Assembly (NCBI RefSeq): GCF_003012795.1
Contig: NZ_PXYH01000006.1
Coordinates: forward strand, 62,001-126,000
Reading direction: 5' to 3'
Origin: Zobellella taiwanensis
GTDB taxonomy: Bacteria > Pseudomonadota > Gammaproteobacteria > Enterobacterales > Aeromonadaceae
DNA: 64,000 nt
A model generated the notes under the pieces. That model was not told where the DNA came from and did not search any database. It saw only the letters and a list, made by a program, of their open reading frames with translations. This document shows, in pieces, positions 18,448 through 27,077 of the stretch. The translations under genes and the position numbers were made by a program. Each line of letters opens with the position of its first letter. Positions within the stretch are counted from its first letter, which is position 1.

Positions 18448-19422
18448 TTATCTGAGTCGTTGTTGCTCGCGCAATTTGCGACCATGAAACACATAACCAA
18501 TCAGGTTGAGCAGCACCTGCGCCGCCAGGATGCTGGTGGTTCCGGTATGGTCGTAGTCGGGAGCTACTTCGCATAAATCAATGCCTACCACTTCTCCACC
18601 AAAGGCTACTCCCTGCAGGATTTCCATTACTTCGTAATAGGTAAAGCCGCCATGGCTGGGAGTGCCGGTGCCCGGTGCGATGGAAGGATCAAAACCGTCG
18701 ATGTCGATGGTGATATAATAATTCACGCCCTTGGGGATCAAATCCAGCACCCCCTGCACGCCCAGGCGGCGCACGTCCCGCACCGACAAAATGGTGGAGC
18801 CCGCATCCTGCGCCGCCTGGTGATCGGCCCGATTGGACGAAGACACGTTGCGAATGCCCAACTGGGTCATGCCGGTAATAAAAGGTTGCTCCACGGCTCG
18901 GCGCATGGGATTGCCATGGCCAAAACGCACACCATGGCGCTCGTCAACAAAATCCAGGTGAGCATCAATCTGGATAATATGAATGGGCCCGCGACCTTCA
19001 AAAGCGCGGATGCAGGGCGCGTTAACCGAGTGATCCCCCCCCACAATCACCGGCAGGGCGCCGGATTCCAGGATCTTGCGCACACCATACTCAATGTTGG
19101 CATGGCTCTTTTCGGTATTGGTGTGCACCATGTCCGCATCGCCAATATCAACGATTCTTACCCCGTCCAGGTACATGGTGTCTTCTTCATAGCTGTAGGC
19201 ACCGCCATGACCGAACGAAAACAGGGTAGAGGCCTCCCGTACCGCACGCGGCCCCATACGGGCACCGGAACGCCATTGGGTGCCGCAATCAAAGGGCGCC
19301 CCCATAAAGGCCACATCCGCCTTCAGATTGTCCCAGTCTTCACAAATGGGGCTTTTGGCAAAGGTACAAAACCCCACAAAAGGCAGATTAAGGCGTCCTT
19401 TCTCATAACTGTTTTCACTCAT
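18448..19422 (-). CDS. Ureohydrolase (agmatinase / guanidino-acid hydrolase family)
   Basis: A 324-residue arginase-superfamily enzyme with the binuclear metal site intact: His131 in GGDHSVN, Asp153/His155/Asp157 in QIDAHLDFVD, and Asp240/Asp242 in TIDIDGFDPS. It should hydrolyse a guanidino compound to urea and an amine. Annotation pipelines would call it agmatinase. Its neighbours (LysR regulator and TRAP carboxylate importer) rather suggest a guanidino acid such as guanidinobutyrate or guanidinopropionate. I set the start at 19422 (MSENSYEKGR) because a GAGGAG site precedes it; the extra upstream codons of the open frame do not look like protein. Confidence 0.82.
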   Translation of the reverse strand: MSENSYEKGRLNLPFVGFCTFAKSPICEDWDNLKADVAFMGAPFDCGTQWRSGARMGPRAVREASTLFSFGHGGAYSYEEDTMYLDGVRIVDIGDADMVHTNTEKSHANIEYGVRKILESGALPVIVGGDHSVNAPCIRAFEGRGPIHIIQIDAHLDFVDERHGVRFGHGNPMRRAVEQPFITGMTQLGIRNVSSSNRADHQAAQDAGSTILSVRDVRRLGVQGVLDLIPKGVNYYITIDIDGFDPSIAPGTGTPSHGGFTYYEVMEILQGVAFGGEVVGIDLCEVAPDYDHTGTTSILAAQVLLNLIGYVFHGRKLREQQRLR

Positions 19423-19540
19423 GGTCCATCTCCTCGCTGGCATCAGCCCATGCCGGGCCGGTAGCTTACATGCCGGTTCAACAGGCACCGGCCTTCCTTT
19501 CGTCAGCGAGTATGGCAAAGCCAGTTTCATCAAAAAATGT

Positions 19541-19558
19541 AAATTTTCATATGTTCAC
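19541..19558. promoter_or_regulatory. Candidate LysR operator before the ureohydrolase gene
   Basis: AAATTTTCATATGTTCAC matches AATTTTTCATAAGTATAC at 20505-20522 in 14 of 18 positions. The two lie in the two promoter regions flanking the LysR gene, in conspicuously AT-rich DNA. They could be sites through which one regulator controls the hydrolase and the transporter. Confidence 0.35.
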
Positions 19559-19580
19559 TTTAAATAAAATAATGAAAAAG

Positions 19581-20489
19581 TCAGCGCCCGACGGTCTGTA
19601 TTCCCAGGCTGGTAATCAAGTCCTCCACAAAAATCCGCACCACCTCCTGAGGAGCCGGTCTGGCCCGCATTGCCAGGCTGAACTCGGAAAGCCACCTCAG
19701 TTCGGGCAATGCCAGCTCTTTCATTTCACCGCTTTCTACCCAGGAGGCGGCATAATGCACCGGTAAAAAACCAAGAAATTGACCGCTGCGGATTAACATG
19801 GCCTGCGCTTCCATATTCGACACAAAAGCCGCCCCCAGATAAGGGCGTACCGTCTGCATTTCAGCCTGCTGCACATAGGTCCGGCTGGAAATGGGATAAG
19901 CGCCCACCCGCTCAACCGAGAGCTCGGCAGGCTCGGCGTCATACAGCGGATGGCGACGGCCACAATAAAAGCGGTGTTCTTCGGTATACAGCGGTCTATA
20001 GCTCAGCGCCGGATGGCGCTTTTGAAAAGGCCCTATCGCCAGGTGCAAATTGCCGTTGAGCAGCTCGCGCTCCAGCTCTTCCGGCGGCAACACCGCCAGC
20101 CGCAACGATACCTGGTTACTGCGCTTAAAAAATCGGTGGATAGCGTCGGGCATCGGTACTTGCGTATTGGTAATGGTGTTGTCTACCAGCCCTACCCGTA
20201 ACGTGCCGGTCAGCTTATTGCGTAAAGCGCCCAGCTCCGCTTCCAAATCCGAAAAACTGTTCAGCATTTCCCGGCAGCGCCGGTACACCAGCTCACCCTT
20301 TTCGGTCAGGCTAAAGCCACTGCGGCCACGGTGGCAAAGTGAAAAACCCAAACGAATCTCAAAATCCCGGATATGGGTGCTGATAGCCGGCTGGCTCATG
20401 CCCAGTACCGATTCGGCCCCGACAAAACCGCCGTACTCCACCACCGCACAAAAGGTCTGCATATGTTTCATTGAGTACATGGGTTCCAT
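19581..20489 (-). CDS. LysR-family regulator of the ureohydrolase/TRAP cluster
   Basis: A 302-residue LysR protein. The helix-turn-helix is at residues ~8-66 (GFVGAESVLGMSQPAISTHIRDFE), followed by a ligand domain (GTLRVGLVDNTITN onward). It lies between the ureohydrolase gene, downstream on the same strand, and the divergent TRAP operon, so it is the likely shared regulator responding to the transported compound. GC content around its promoter drops sharply against the surrounding genes. Confidence 0.85.
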   Translation of the reverse strand: MEPMYSMKHMQTFCAVVEYGGFVGAESVLGMSQPAISTHIRDFEIRLGFSLCHRGRSGFSLTEKGELVYRRCREMLNSFSDLEAELGALRNKLTGTLRVGLVDNTITNTQVPMPDAIHRFFKRSNQVSLRLAVLPPEELERELLNGNLHLAIGPFQKRHPALSYRPLYTEEHRFYCGRRHPLYDAEPAELSVERVGAYPISSRTYVQQAEMQTVRPYLGAAFVSNMEAQAMLIRSGQFLGFLPVHYAASWVESGEMKELALPELRWLSEFSLAMRARPAPQEVVRIFVEDLITSLGIQTVGR

Positions 20490-20504
20490 TCCGATTGTTA
20501 CATT

Positions 20505-20543
20505 AATTTTTCATAAGTATACATACAAAAATTTATATTTTTG
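20505..20543. promoter_or_regulatory. AT-rich LysR/TRAP divergent control region
   Basis: It contains AATTTTTCATAAGTATAC (20505-20522), similar to the site before the ureohydrolase gene, and the inverted repeat CAAAAAT-TTAT-ATTTTTG (20526-20543). Inverted repeats of T-N11-A character are typical LysR sites. The region serves both the lysR and dctP promoters. Confidence 0.4.
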
Positions 20544-20635
20544 GATGAATAACCCTCTGCAATACTGGCTTTGAGAAGAACGGAATCATCTTCGGCCCAC
20601 ACCGGCCGAGCTCACCAATAGCAGGAGACGATGCT

Positions 20636-21652
20636 ATGAAACCTCTGAAACATACCCTTAATACCCTGGCACTGAGCACCATGCTCACCCTGACACCTGC
20701 CCTGGCCCAAGCCGAAGAATGGAAATTCGCCCTGGAAGAAATCCCCGGCTCCATCATGGATGCCTACGCCCAGGAATTTAAAAAACGTATAGAGGGACAA
20801 ACTCAAGGCGAAGTGAACGTGCGCATCTACCATCTGGGCTCGCTGGGCACTCCGACTGAACTGGTGGAGCAGACGGCCGACGGTATTATCCAGTTTACCA
20901 ACGTCTCGGTCGGCAACCTGGGCACCATAGTGCCGGAATCCCAGATCTTCTTGCTGCCCTATGCCTTCCCTTCCGACTCCACCGCCATGGCCGACTTTCT
21001 TGGCAACAGTCCGCTAATCCGGCAGGAGTTGGCCAAGGACTACCGGCAGCGTGGCCTGGAGCCCCTCAGCTTCTATTCCCAGGGGCCACAGGTATGGACC
21101 ACCAACAAGCCTATCCATACCCCGGAAGATTTCAGCAACTTCAAGATGCGGGTCATGGTATCGCCCATCCTGCTCAAGGCCTACGCCGATATGGGCGCCA
21201 GCCCCACCCCCATTCCCTTTGGCGAAGTCTATGGCGCCCTGCAGCTTAAGCAGGTGGATGGCCAGGTTAATCCCATTCCCGCCATAGAAGAAATGAAGTT
21301 CTATGAAGTGACTGATTACCTGATTTGGGCCGGTGAACAGGAACTGGTGACCAATGTGCTGGCGGGCAGCGACTGGTACGACACCCTCAGTCCCGAGCGC
21401 CAGCAACTGATTGAACAAACCATGGCCGATATGCAGGGCTTTATCCGGGACGTGGTAGCCACTTACAACCAGGAAAAGCTGGAGCGTATTCAGCAGGCCA
21501 AACCCGGCATAGAGCTGATTAAACTGACCGAAGCCGAACAGGCCGCATTCAGGGCCCGCACCGGCAATACCCACGCAGCCTACACCGAGATCACCGGCCG
21601 GCGTGGAGAGCAGCTGCTTGAGCAATTACAGGCGGAATTGGCCGCGCTCTGA
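20636..21652 (+). CDS. TRAP transporter periplasmic solute-binding protein (DctP family)
   Basis: A 338-residue DctP-type receptor. A signal peptide of ~26 residues ends in ALAQA before the mature EEWKFALEE. Family features include the IYHLGSLGTPTELVEQTADG segment and the substrate region KMRVMVSPILLKAYADMGA with PIPFGEVYGALQ, where an Arg (in FKMRVM) usually binds the ligand carboxylate. It delivers a carboxylate-bearing solute to the DctQ/DctM permease in a Na+-driven uptake. The GAGACGATGCT leader provides a modest ribosome binding site. It is the first gene of the three-gene TRAP operon. Confidence 0.92.
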   Translation: MKPLKHTLNTLALSTMLTLTPALAQAEEWKFALEEIPGSIMDAYAQEFKKRIEGQTQGEVNVRIYHLGSLGTPTELVEQTADGIIQFTNVSVGNLGTIVPESQIFLLPYAFPSDSTAMADFLGNSPLIRQELAKDYRQRGLEPLSFYSQGPQVWTTNKPIHTPEDFSNFKMRVMVSPILLKAYADMGASPTPIPFGEVYGALQLKQVDGQVNPIPAIEEMKFYEVTDYLIWAGEQELVTNVLAGSDWYDTLSPERQQLIEQTMADMQGFIRDVVATYNQEKLERIQQAKPGIELIKLTEAEQAAFRARTGNTHAAYTEITGRRGEQLLEQLQAELAAL

Positions 21653-21711
21653 CCCGTCATTGCCGCCCCAGCCGGGGCGGTTTTGCTTTGTGCCAGCAGG
21701 AGACCAGCCCC

Positions 21712-22326
21712 ATGCCACGCATCATCACCACGCTGCTCAAACAGCTAGACCACCTGACTGCAAAAGCCGAAGCCCTGATTTTGGCCGGTGCCATCCTAAT
21801 CATGGCCGGCAACACCATTGCCAACGTCTTCGGCCGCTACGTGTTTTCCCAAAGCCTGTACTTTACCGAAGAGCTGAACGAATTCCTGATTGTTGCCGTC
21901 ACCTTTATTGGCTTGGGCTACATCACCCGCAAGGGGCGGCATATCCGGATGTCGGCCATTTACGACAGCCTGCCGCCGTTGATGCGCAAAGCCACCATGA
22001 TATTCATTGCCCTGAGCAGTGCCGCCATGATGTTTTTGCTGGCCTGGCATGCCCTTGGTTATGTTGAGCGTCTGGCTGCCCGCGGTCGGGTTACCCCGGC
22101 ACTGCAGTTTCCGCTCTATCTCACTTATATCTGGGTGGTAGTCGGGTTTGTCCTGGCCGGGCTGCAATATCTGCTTGCCCTGCTCAAAAACTTCAATACC
22201 GGAAACCAGGTATACCTGGCGCTGCATGTGGTTGACGAATATCAGGATCCGGAGCTGGAGCAGTTGCAGCAGCAACTCAAGCCCCCGGCTCCGTCCGCCC
22301 GCTTCAAGGAGGAGCCCCAATCATGA
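21712..22326 (+). CDS. TRAP transporter small permease (DctQ family)
   Basis: A 204-residue membrane protein with four helices (ALILAGAILIMAGNTIANVF, FLIVAVTFIGLGYI, IFIALSSAAMMFLL, LTYIWVVVGFVLAGLQYLL), the standard DctQ arrangement. It acts with DctM as the membrane part of the importer. The ATG at 21712 sits 6 bases after a CAGGAGA site; an in-frame ATG further upstream lacks one. Its stop overlaps the start of the DctM gene (ATGA). Confidence 0.9.
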   Translation: MPRIITTLLKQLDHLTAKAEALILAGAILIMAGNTIANVFGRYVFSQSLYFTEELNEFLIVAVTFIGLGYITRKGRHIRMSAIYDSLPPLMRKATMIFIALSSAAMMFLLAWHALGYVERLAARGRVTPALQFPLYLTYIWVVVGFVLAGLQYLLALLKNFNTGNQVYLALHVVDEYQDPELEQLQQQLKPPAPSARFKEEPQS

Positions 22327-23603
22327 CCCTGATGATGCTGAGCATAATGCTGCTGTTGCTGCTGGCCGGTTTTCCCATGATGATGCCGCTGCTGGTGGCA
22401 GCGGTAATGGCACTGCTGGTGTACCTGCCGGATCTGAACCCGCAAATCCTTATCCAGCAGATGATAGGCGGCGTCAAACCCGGCGCCCTGATTGCCGTGC
22501 CCCTGTTTATCCTGGCGGCCGACATTATCACCCGCGGGCACTCGGCCGATCGCCTGGTGGACGTGGTCATGCGATTTATGGGCCACTTTAGGGGCGGCAT
22601 GGCCATTTCCGTTACCTCCGCCTGTGCACTGTTTGGCGCCGTGTGCGGCTCCACCCAGGCCACCGTCGTCGCCGTTGGCGGCGCCATGCGCCCGCGCATG
22701 CTCAAAGCCGGCTATAACGACAGCTTCAGCATGGGGCTTATCGTCAATGCCGCCGACCTGGCCTACCTGATCCCCCCGTCCATCGGCATGATCATCTACG
22801 GCGTGATCTCCGGCACCTCCATCTCTGCCCTGTTCCTGGCGGGCATTGGCCCCGGCCTGCTGGTGATCGCCCTGTTCAGTCTGTACTGCGTATGGTACGC
22901 CCATCGCCACCAAATTCCGGTTGAACCCAAAGCCAACTGGCGCGAACGCCTGGTGGCATTGCAGCGAGCCATCTGGCCCCTTGGCTTTCCGGTGATAGTG
23001 GTGGGCGGCATTTACGGCGGCATTTTCAGCCCTACCGAATCGGCGGCCATCTGCGTGCTGTACGCCCTCATCCTGGAGCTGGTGGTGTTTCGTTCCATTA
23101 AACTGCGCGACGTTTACGAGATTGCCTTATCTACCGGCGCCATTACTGCCGTGGTGTTTATCCTGGTGGCTGCCGGGGCCGCTTTTTCCTGGATACTGTC
23201 GTTTGCACAAATTCCCCAACAGCTGATCGCCGCCCTGGGCCTGGAGCAGGCCAGCCCGCTCACCGTGCTGCTGGCCATCAACATCGCCTTTTTTATCGGC
23301 TGCATGTTTGTGGACTCCATTGTGGTTATCCTGATCCTGGTGCCCATCTTTGCCCCGCTGATTGCCGGCAGCGGGCTGGATCCGGTGCTGGTGGGCGTGC
23401 TGATCACCCTGCAGGTCGCCATTGGCGCCGCCACCCCTCCCTTTGGCTGCAACATCTTTACCGCCGTGGCGGTATTCCAGCGGCCCTTTGTGGAAGTGAT
23501 CCGCGGCGTGCCCGTGTTCTTGTTGCTGCTGTTGCTGGTAACCGCTCTGCTGATCCCCTTCCCGCAAATTGCCTTGTTCCTGCCACAACTGGCCGCGGGA
23601 TAA
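22323..23603 (+). CDS. TRAP transporter large permease (DctM family)
   Basis: A 426-residue membrane protein of about 12 helices and the main transport subunit of the TRAP system. Characteristic are FMGHFRGGMAISVTSACALFG with GAVCGSTQATVVAVGG (the Na+/substrate region) and FSPTESAAICVLYALI. Translation is coupled to dctQ by a 4-base overlap. It forms the last gene of the operon, followed by a strong hairpin. Substrate preference must come from the binding protein and is inferred only from the ureohydrolase context. Confidence 0.92.
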   Translation: MTLMMLSIMLLLLLAGFPMMMPLLVAAVMALLVYLPDLNPQILIQQMIGGVKPGALIAVPLFILAADIITRGHSADRLVDVVMRFMGHFRGGMAISVTSACALFGAVCGSTQATVVAVGGAMRPRMLKAGYNDSFSMGLIVNAADLAYLIPPSIGMIIYGVISGTSISALFLAGIGPGLLVIALFSLYCVWYAHRHQIPVEPKANWRERLVALQRAIWPLGFPVIVVGGIYGGIFSPTESAAICVLYALILELVVFRSIKLRDVYEIALSTGAITAVVFILVAAGAAFSWILSFAQIPQQLIAALGLEQASPLTVLLAINIAFFIGCMFVDSIVVILILVPIFAPLIAGSGLDPVLVGVLITLQVAIGAATPPFGCNIFTAVAVFQRPFVEVIRGVPVFLLLLLLVTALLIPFPQIALFLPQLAAG

Positions 23604-23612
23604 TCATGAAAA

Positions 23613-23643
23613 GCAAAAGACAGGCGGCTCGTCTGCCTTTTGC
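23613..23643 (+). terminator. Terminator hairpin after the TRAP operon
   Basis: GCAAAAG pairs with CTTTTGC and, inside, CAGGCG pairs with CGTCTG around a GCT loop: 13 pairs with one mismatch, 10 bp past the dctM stop. A second hairpin, GGGGCTGT (23677-23684) with ACAGCCCC (23695-23702), lies further on and may serve the opposing Lrp gene. Confidence 0.6.
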
Positions 23644-23783
23644 ATACAGCGCCAACCCTGAACCGGGTTTTGCGGAGGGGCTGTCTGCGCCCCAACAGCC
23701 CCCCAATCGGTGCCGGAATTGCGCCAACTCCCGTTTAACGGAGTGTCATTTTTCGTGGAGGGGCTCCACCCTCAGCAGGGTTA

Positions 23784-24272
23784 TCATGTTCTATTCAGCA
23801 GCGGCAGCACCGTGGTGTGTTTGAGCTGGTCGAGCAGGATATTGGAGCGGATGTTGGACACCGTTTTCAGGTTGAGCAACTGGTGCATCATAAAGTCGGA
23901 CAGGCTCTTGAGATCGCTGGCCACCACCTTCAGCAGGTAGTCGGCGTCGCCGGTGACGCTCCAGCATTCCAGCACCTGGGGAAAGTGCTGGATGGCCTGG
24001 TGGAATTCATCGGCGATGCGCTCGCCGTGCTTGCCCAGGGTCACGCTGATCAGCGCGGTCACGTGCAGCCCCACCTTCTCCGGGTCCACCTGGGCCACGT
24101 ATTTCTGCACCACCCCCAGCTCTTCCAGCTTCTGCCGCCGGCGCTGGCACTGGGACGGGGAGAGGTGGATGAGTTCCGACAGCTCCACGTTACTCAGCCG
24201 GCCATTCTCCTGCAGCGCCTGCAGCAGGCGGGCGTCCTGGCGGTCCAGTTCGATTTCGTGCGCCTTTCTCAC
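23784..24272 (-). CDS. Lrp/AsnC-family regulator next to hpd
   Basis: A 162-residue Lrp-type regulator with helix-turn-helix around LSNVELSELIHLSPSQCQRRRQ and ligand domain VTGDADYLLKVVASDLKSLSDF. I set the start at the GTG at 24272 (VRKAHEIELDRQD) because GGAGAAGGG lies just before it. The frame stays open upstream but encodes no Lrp-like sequence there. It is divergent from 4-hydroxyphenylpyruvate dioxygenase and probably senses an aromatic amino acid or a tyrosine breakdown product. Confidence 0.85.
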   Translation of the reverse strand: MRKAHEIELDRQDARLLQALQENGRLSNVELSELIHLSPSQCQRRRQKLEELGVVQKYVAQVDPEKVGLHVTALISVTLGKHGERIADEFHQAIQHFPQVLECWSVTGDADYLLKVVASDLKSLSDFMMHQLLNLKTVSNIRSNILLDQLKHTTVLPLLNRT

Positions 24273-24419
24273 GGTGATCCCTTCTCCGATGCAACATTCG
24301 AGCAAAAAACTAAACTTTAATGTAACAACTTGCAAACAAAATGTGTGGGCATTGCCTTATGCTGTTGCCATTGCGTTTAAGCATGAATCAATGGAACAAG
24401 GCGATTAAGGAGAAGAATC

Positions 24420-25511
24420 ATGATGTCTGAAGCGATTTCACCGGAAAAATCCTCTTTGTGGGACAACCCCCTGGGCACCGACGGCTTCGAGTTTGTGGAA
24501 TACGCCTCCAGCGAGCCGGAGCAACTGGCGCAACTGTTCGAACGGCTGGGCTTTGTCGCCATCGCCCGCCACCGCAGCAAGAACGTGACCCTCTACCGCC
24601 AGGGCGACATCAACTTTATCCTCAACGCCGAGCCCAACAGCCAGGCGGAGCAGTTCGCCCGCCTCCATGGTCCCTGCGCCAACGCCATGGCGTTCCGGGT
24701 GAAGGACGCGGCCCGGGCCATCAAGCAACTGGCCGCCAACGGCGCCAGGGTGGTGGCCTCCGGCGCCGGTCCCATGGAATTGCAGATCCCGGCCATCGAA
24801 GGCATCGGCGGTTCGCTTATCTACCTGGTGGACCGCTACGGCGAGCAGAGCATCTACGACGTGGACTTCCGCCCCATTCCGGGCGTGGACCAGCACCCCC
24901 AGGGCGTGGGCCTGACCTACATCGACCACCTCACCCACAACGTGGCCATGGGCAACATGAGCCTCTGGGCCGGTTTCTATGAGCAGCACTTCAACTTTCG
25001 CGAGATCCGCTACTTCGACATCGAGGGCAAGCTGACCGGGCTCAGGTCCCGGGCCATGACCAGCCCCTGCGGCAAGATCCGCATTCCCATCAACGAGTCC
25101 GCCGACGAAAAGAGCCAGATCGAGGAGTTCCTGCACCAGTACAAGGGCGAGGGCATCCAGCATATCGCCCTGGGTACCAACGACATCTACCGCACGGTGG
25201 AAACCCTGCGTGACGGCGGCATGAGCTTTATGACCACCCCCGACACCTACTACGAGAAGCTGGACGCTCGCCTGCCCGGCCACGGCGAGGATCTGGCCCG
25301 GCTGCGCAAAAACCATATCCTGATGGACGGGGCGCCGACCCAGGGCCAGGGACTCCTGCTGCAAATCTTTACCGACACCGTGATCGGCCCCATCTTCTTC
25401 GAAATTATTCAGCGCAAGGGCAACGAAGGCTTCGGCGAGGGCAATTTCCAGGCCTTGTTCGAGTCTATCGAGGAGGATCAAATACGCCGGGGCGTGCTGA
25501 AGGCCGAATAA
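24420..25511 (+). CDS. hpd: 4-hydroxyphenylpyruvate dioxygenase
   Basis: A 363-residue Fe(II) dioxygenase that turns 4-hydroxyphenylpyruvate into homogentisate in tyrosine breakdown. The iron triad is His170 (YIDHLTHN), His248 (GIQHIALG) and Glu328 ([10 protein letters not shown]). The C-terminal gating helix ([15 protein letters not shown]) is complete. The ATG follows AAGGAGAAG. No homogentisate dioxygenase is in the window. Upstream phenylalanine hydroxylase (phhA) is present at 47 kb. A neighbouring amino-acid transporter and dehydrogenase suggest a small aromatic amino-acid utilisation cluster. Confidence 0.95.
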   Translation: MMSEAISPEKSSLWDNPLGTDGFEFVEYASSEPEQLAQLFERLGFVAIARHRSKNVTLYRQGDINFILNAEPNSQAEQFARLHGPCANAMAFRVKDAARAIKQLAANGARVVASGAGPMELQIPAIEGIGGSLIYLVDRYGEQSIYDVDFRPIPGVDQHPQGVGLTYIDHLTHNVAMGNMSLWAGFYEQHFNFREIRYFDIEGKLTGLRSRAMTSPCGKIRIPINESADEKSQIEEFLHQYKGEGIQHIALGTNDIYRTVETLRDGGMSFMTTPDTYYEKLDARLPGHGEDLARLRKNHILMDGAPTQGQGLLLQIFTDTVIGPIFFEIIQRKGNEGFGEGNFQALFESIEEDQIRRGVLKAE

Positions 25512-25567
25512 TCTCTAATTTTTTACCACAGCCATTTTTTCAATCGGGAAGATGGTGGCAAAATAGC

Positions 25568-25640
25568 AGGACATACTGTCAGCCATTCTTTACACCTTTA
25601 GCTGGGGTGGCTGACGTTGTCCTAATACAGCTAAAGGAGG
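25568..25640 (+). promoter_or_regulatory. Candidate RNA switch that can hide the NSS transporter ribosome binding site
   Basis: Two mutually competing pairings are visible. Stem 1: AGGACA (25568-25573) with TGTCCT (25618-25623), and GTCAGCCA (25578-25585) with TGGCTGAC (25608-25615). Stem 2: CCTTTAGCTG (25595-25604), in the loop of stem 1, is exactly complementary to CAGCTAAAGG (25628-25637), which contains most of the Shine-Dalgarno AAAGGAGG (25633-25640) before the GTG at 25648. Inner stem 1 with stem 2 could form a pseudoknot. The outer 6 bp and stem 2 are hard to reconcile sterically, so the leader may switch between open and closed states. I do not recognise a known riboswitch class. Confidence 0.55.
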
Positions 25641-25647
25641 AGAAGCT

Positions 25648-27039
25648 GTGTCTGTGGTGGCAACCAATGTTCAGGGTAAAACGAGTGCCGGCGTGACCCC
25701 GGCCCTGTGGTCCAGCCGTTTTGTGTTTATCATGGCGGCGGTGGGCTCGGCGGTGGGCCTCGGCAATATCTGGAAGTTCCCCTATATCACCGGCCAGAAC
25801 GGCGGCGGCGCCTTCGTGCTGGTGTATCTTGTCTGTGTCGCCATCATCGGCATCCCCATCATGATGTCGGAAGTCATGCTGGGCCGGCGCGGCGGCAAGA
25901 GCCCCATCGGCACCATGGGCGCGGTGGCGGCGGCCGAAGGGCGCAGCCGGAACTGGGCCGGGGTCGGCATCATGGCCACCCTGGCGGCCTTTTTGATCCT
26001 CTCCTTCTACAGCGTGATCGCCGGCTGGACCATGCCCTATATCGTGGAGGCGGCCAAGGGCGGCTTTGCCGGCATGGCGGCGGAGGATTCCGGCGCCATG
26101 TTCGGTGGCCTGCTGGCCTCGCCGGGCCAGTTGCTGCTGTGGCACTCGGTGTTCATGGGGCTGACGGTGCTGGTGTCCGCCGGCGGCGTCAAGCACGGCC
26201 TGGAGCGGGCGGTGTCCTGGCTGATGCCGGCGCTGTTCGTGCTGCTGCTGATCCTGGTGGGCTACGCCATGACCACCGGCCACTTCGGCGAGGCAGTCTC
26301 CTTCCTGTTCAAACCCGACTTCTCCAGCCTGACCGCCGAATCCGTGCTGGTGGCCCTGGGCCACGCCTTCTTCACCCTGAGCCTGGCCAGCGGCGCCATG
26401 ATGGCCTACGGCGCCTACCTGAAGAAGGATGTGTCCATCGCCCGGACTTCCTTCACCGTGGCCATCATGGACGTGTGCGTGGCCCTGCTGGCGGGGCTGG
26501 CCATCTTCCCGGTGGTGTTCGCCCACGGCCTGCAGCCGGGCGAGGGCCCGGGCCTTATCTTCGTGACCCTGCCGGTGGCCTTCGGCCAGATGCCGGGCGG
26601 CGGCTTCTTCGCCACCCTGTTCTTCGTGCTGCTGCTGTTCGCGGCCTGGACCTCCTCCATCTCCATGCTGGAATCCCTGGTGCGCTTCCTCGAAGAGAAG
26701 GGCGTGGGCCGGGTCAAGGCGGCGGTGGGCGGCGGCCTGGCGGCCTGGCTGGTGGGCATTACCACGGTGCTGTCGCTCAACCTGTGGGCCGATTTCGCAC
26801 CCCTGGCCATGTTCGAACGCTTCGAGGGCAAGACCCTGTTCGACCTCTACGACTACCTCACCGCCAACATCATGATGCCGCTCGGCGCCCTGCTGACCGC
26901 CATCTTCGTGGGCTGGGTAATGAAGCCGGAGCACTCGGCGGCCGAGCTGGGCGGGCAGTGGCATGCCCTCTGGCATGCGGTGGTGCGCTACGTCACCCCC
27001 ATCGGCGTGCTGGTGATCTTCTATTTCAACCTGTTCTGA
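25648..27039 (+). CDS. Sodium-dependent amino-acid transporter (NSS/SNF family)
   Basis: A 463-residue neurotransmitter:sodium-symporter-type protein with about 11-12 helices. The first-helix signature is MAAVGSAVGLGNIWKFPYI (Na+ and substrate contacts), and a conserved region is FFVLLLFAAWTSSISMLE. Bacterial members carry tryptophan, tyrosine or other hydrophobic amino acids. Its position between hpd and an amino-acid dehydrogenase favours an aromatic amino acid. Translation starts with GTG at 25648, eight bases after a perfect AAAGGAGG that can be masked by the upstream leader. Confidence 0.9.
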   Translation: MSVVATNVQGKTSAGVTPALWSSRFVFIMAAVGSAVGLGNIWKFPYITGQNGGGAFVLVYLVCVAIIGIPIMMSEVMLGRRGGKSPIGTMGAVAAAEGRSRNWAGVGIMATLAAFLILSFYSVIAGWTMPYIVEAAKGGFAGMAAEDSGAMFGGLLASPGQLLLWHSVFMGLTVLVSAGGVKHGLERAVSWLMPALFVLLLILVGYAMTTGHFGEAVSFLFKPDFSSLTAESVLVALGHAFFTLSLASGAMMAYGAYLKKDVSIARTSFTVAIMDVCVALLAGLAIFPVVFAHGLQPGEGPGLIFVTLPVAFGQMPGGGFFATLFFVLLLFAAWTSSISMLESLVRFLEEKGVGRVKAAVGGGLAAWLVGITTVLSLNLWADFAPLAMFERFEGKTLFDLYDYLTANIMMPLGALLTAIFVGWVMKPEHSAAELGGQWHALWHAVVRYVTPIGVLVIFYFNLF

Positions 27040-27077
27040 CCTTGCGGGTTTCAAACGAAGCCATGAGATAGCGGGCG

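Noticed and set aside
18448-19533. Longer start of the ureohydrolase (361 codons)
   Set aside because: The first 37 residues are not ureohydrolase-like and no ribosome binding site precedes that start, whereas the ATG at 19422 has GAGGAG.
24321-24338. TGTAACAACTTGCAAACA upstream of hpd as a second TyrR box
   Set aside because: The first half fits but the second half matches TTTACA at only three of six bases. The adjacent Lrp-type regulator is a simpler controller.
25512-25560. CCAC-CCAT / ATGGTGG stem after hpd as a separate riboswitch domain
   Set aside because: The stem is short, bulged and has a long loop. It is more easily a terminator remnant of hpd than a structured sensor.
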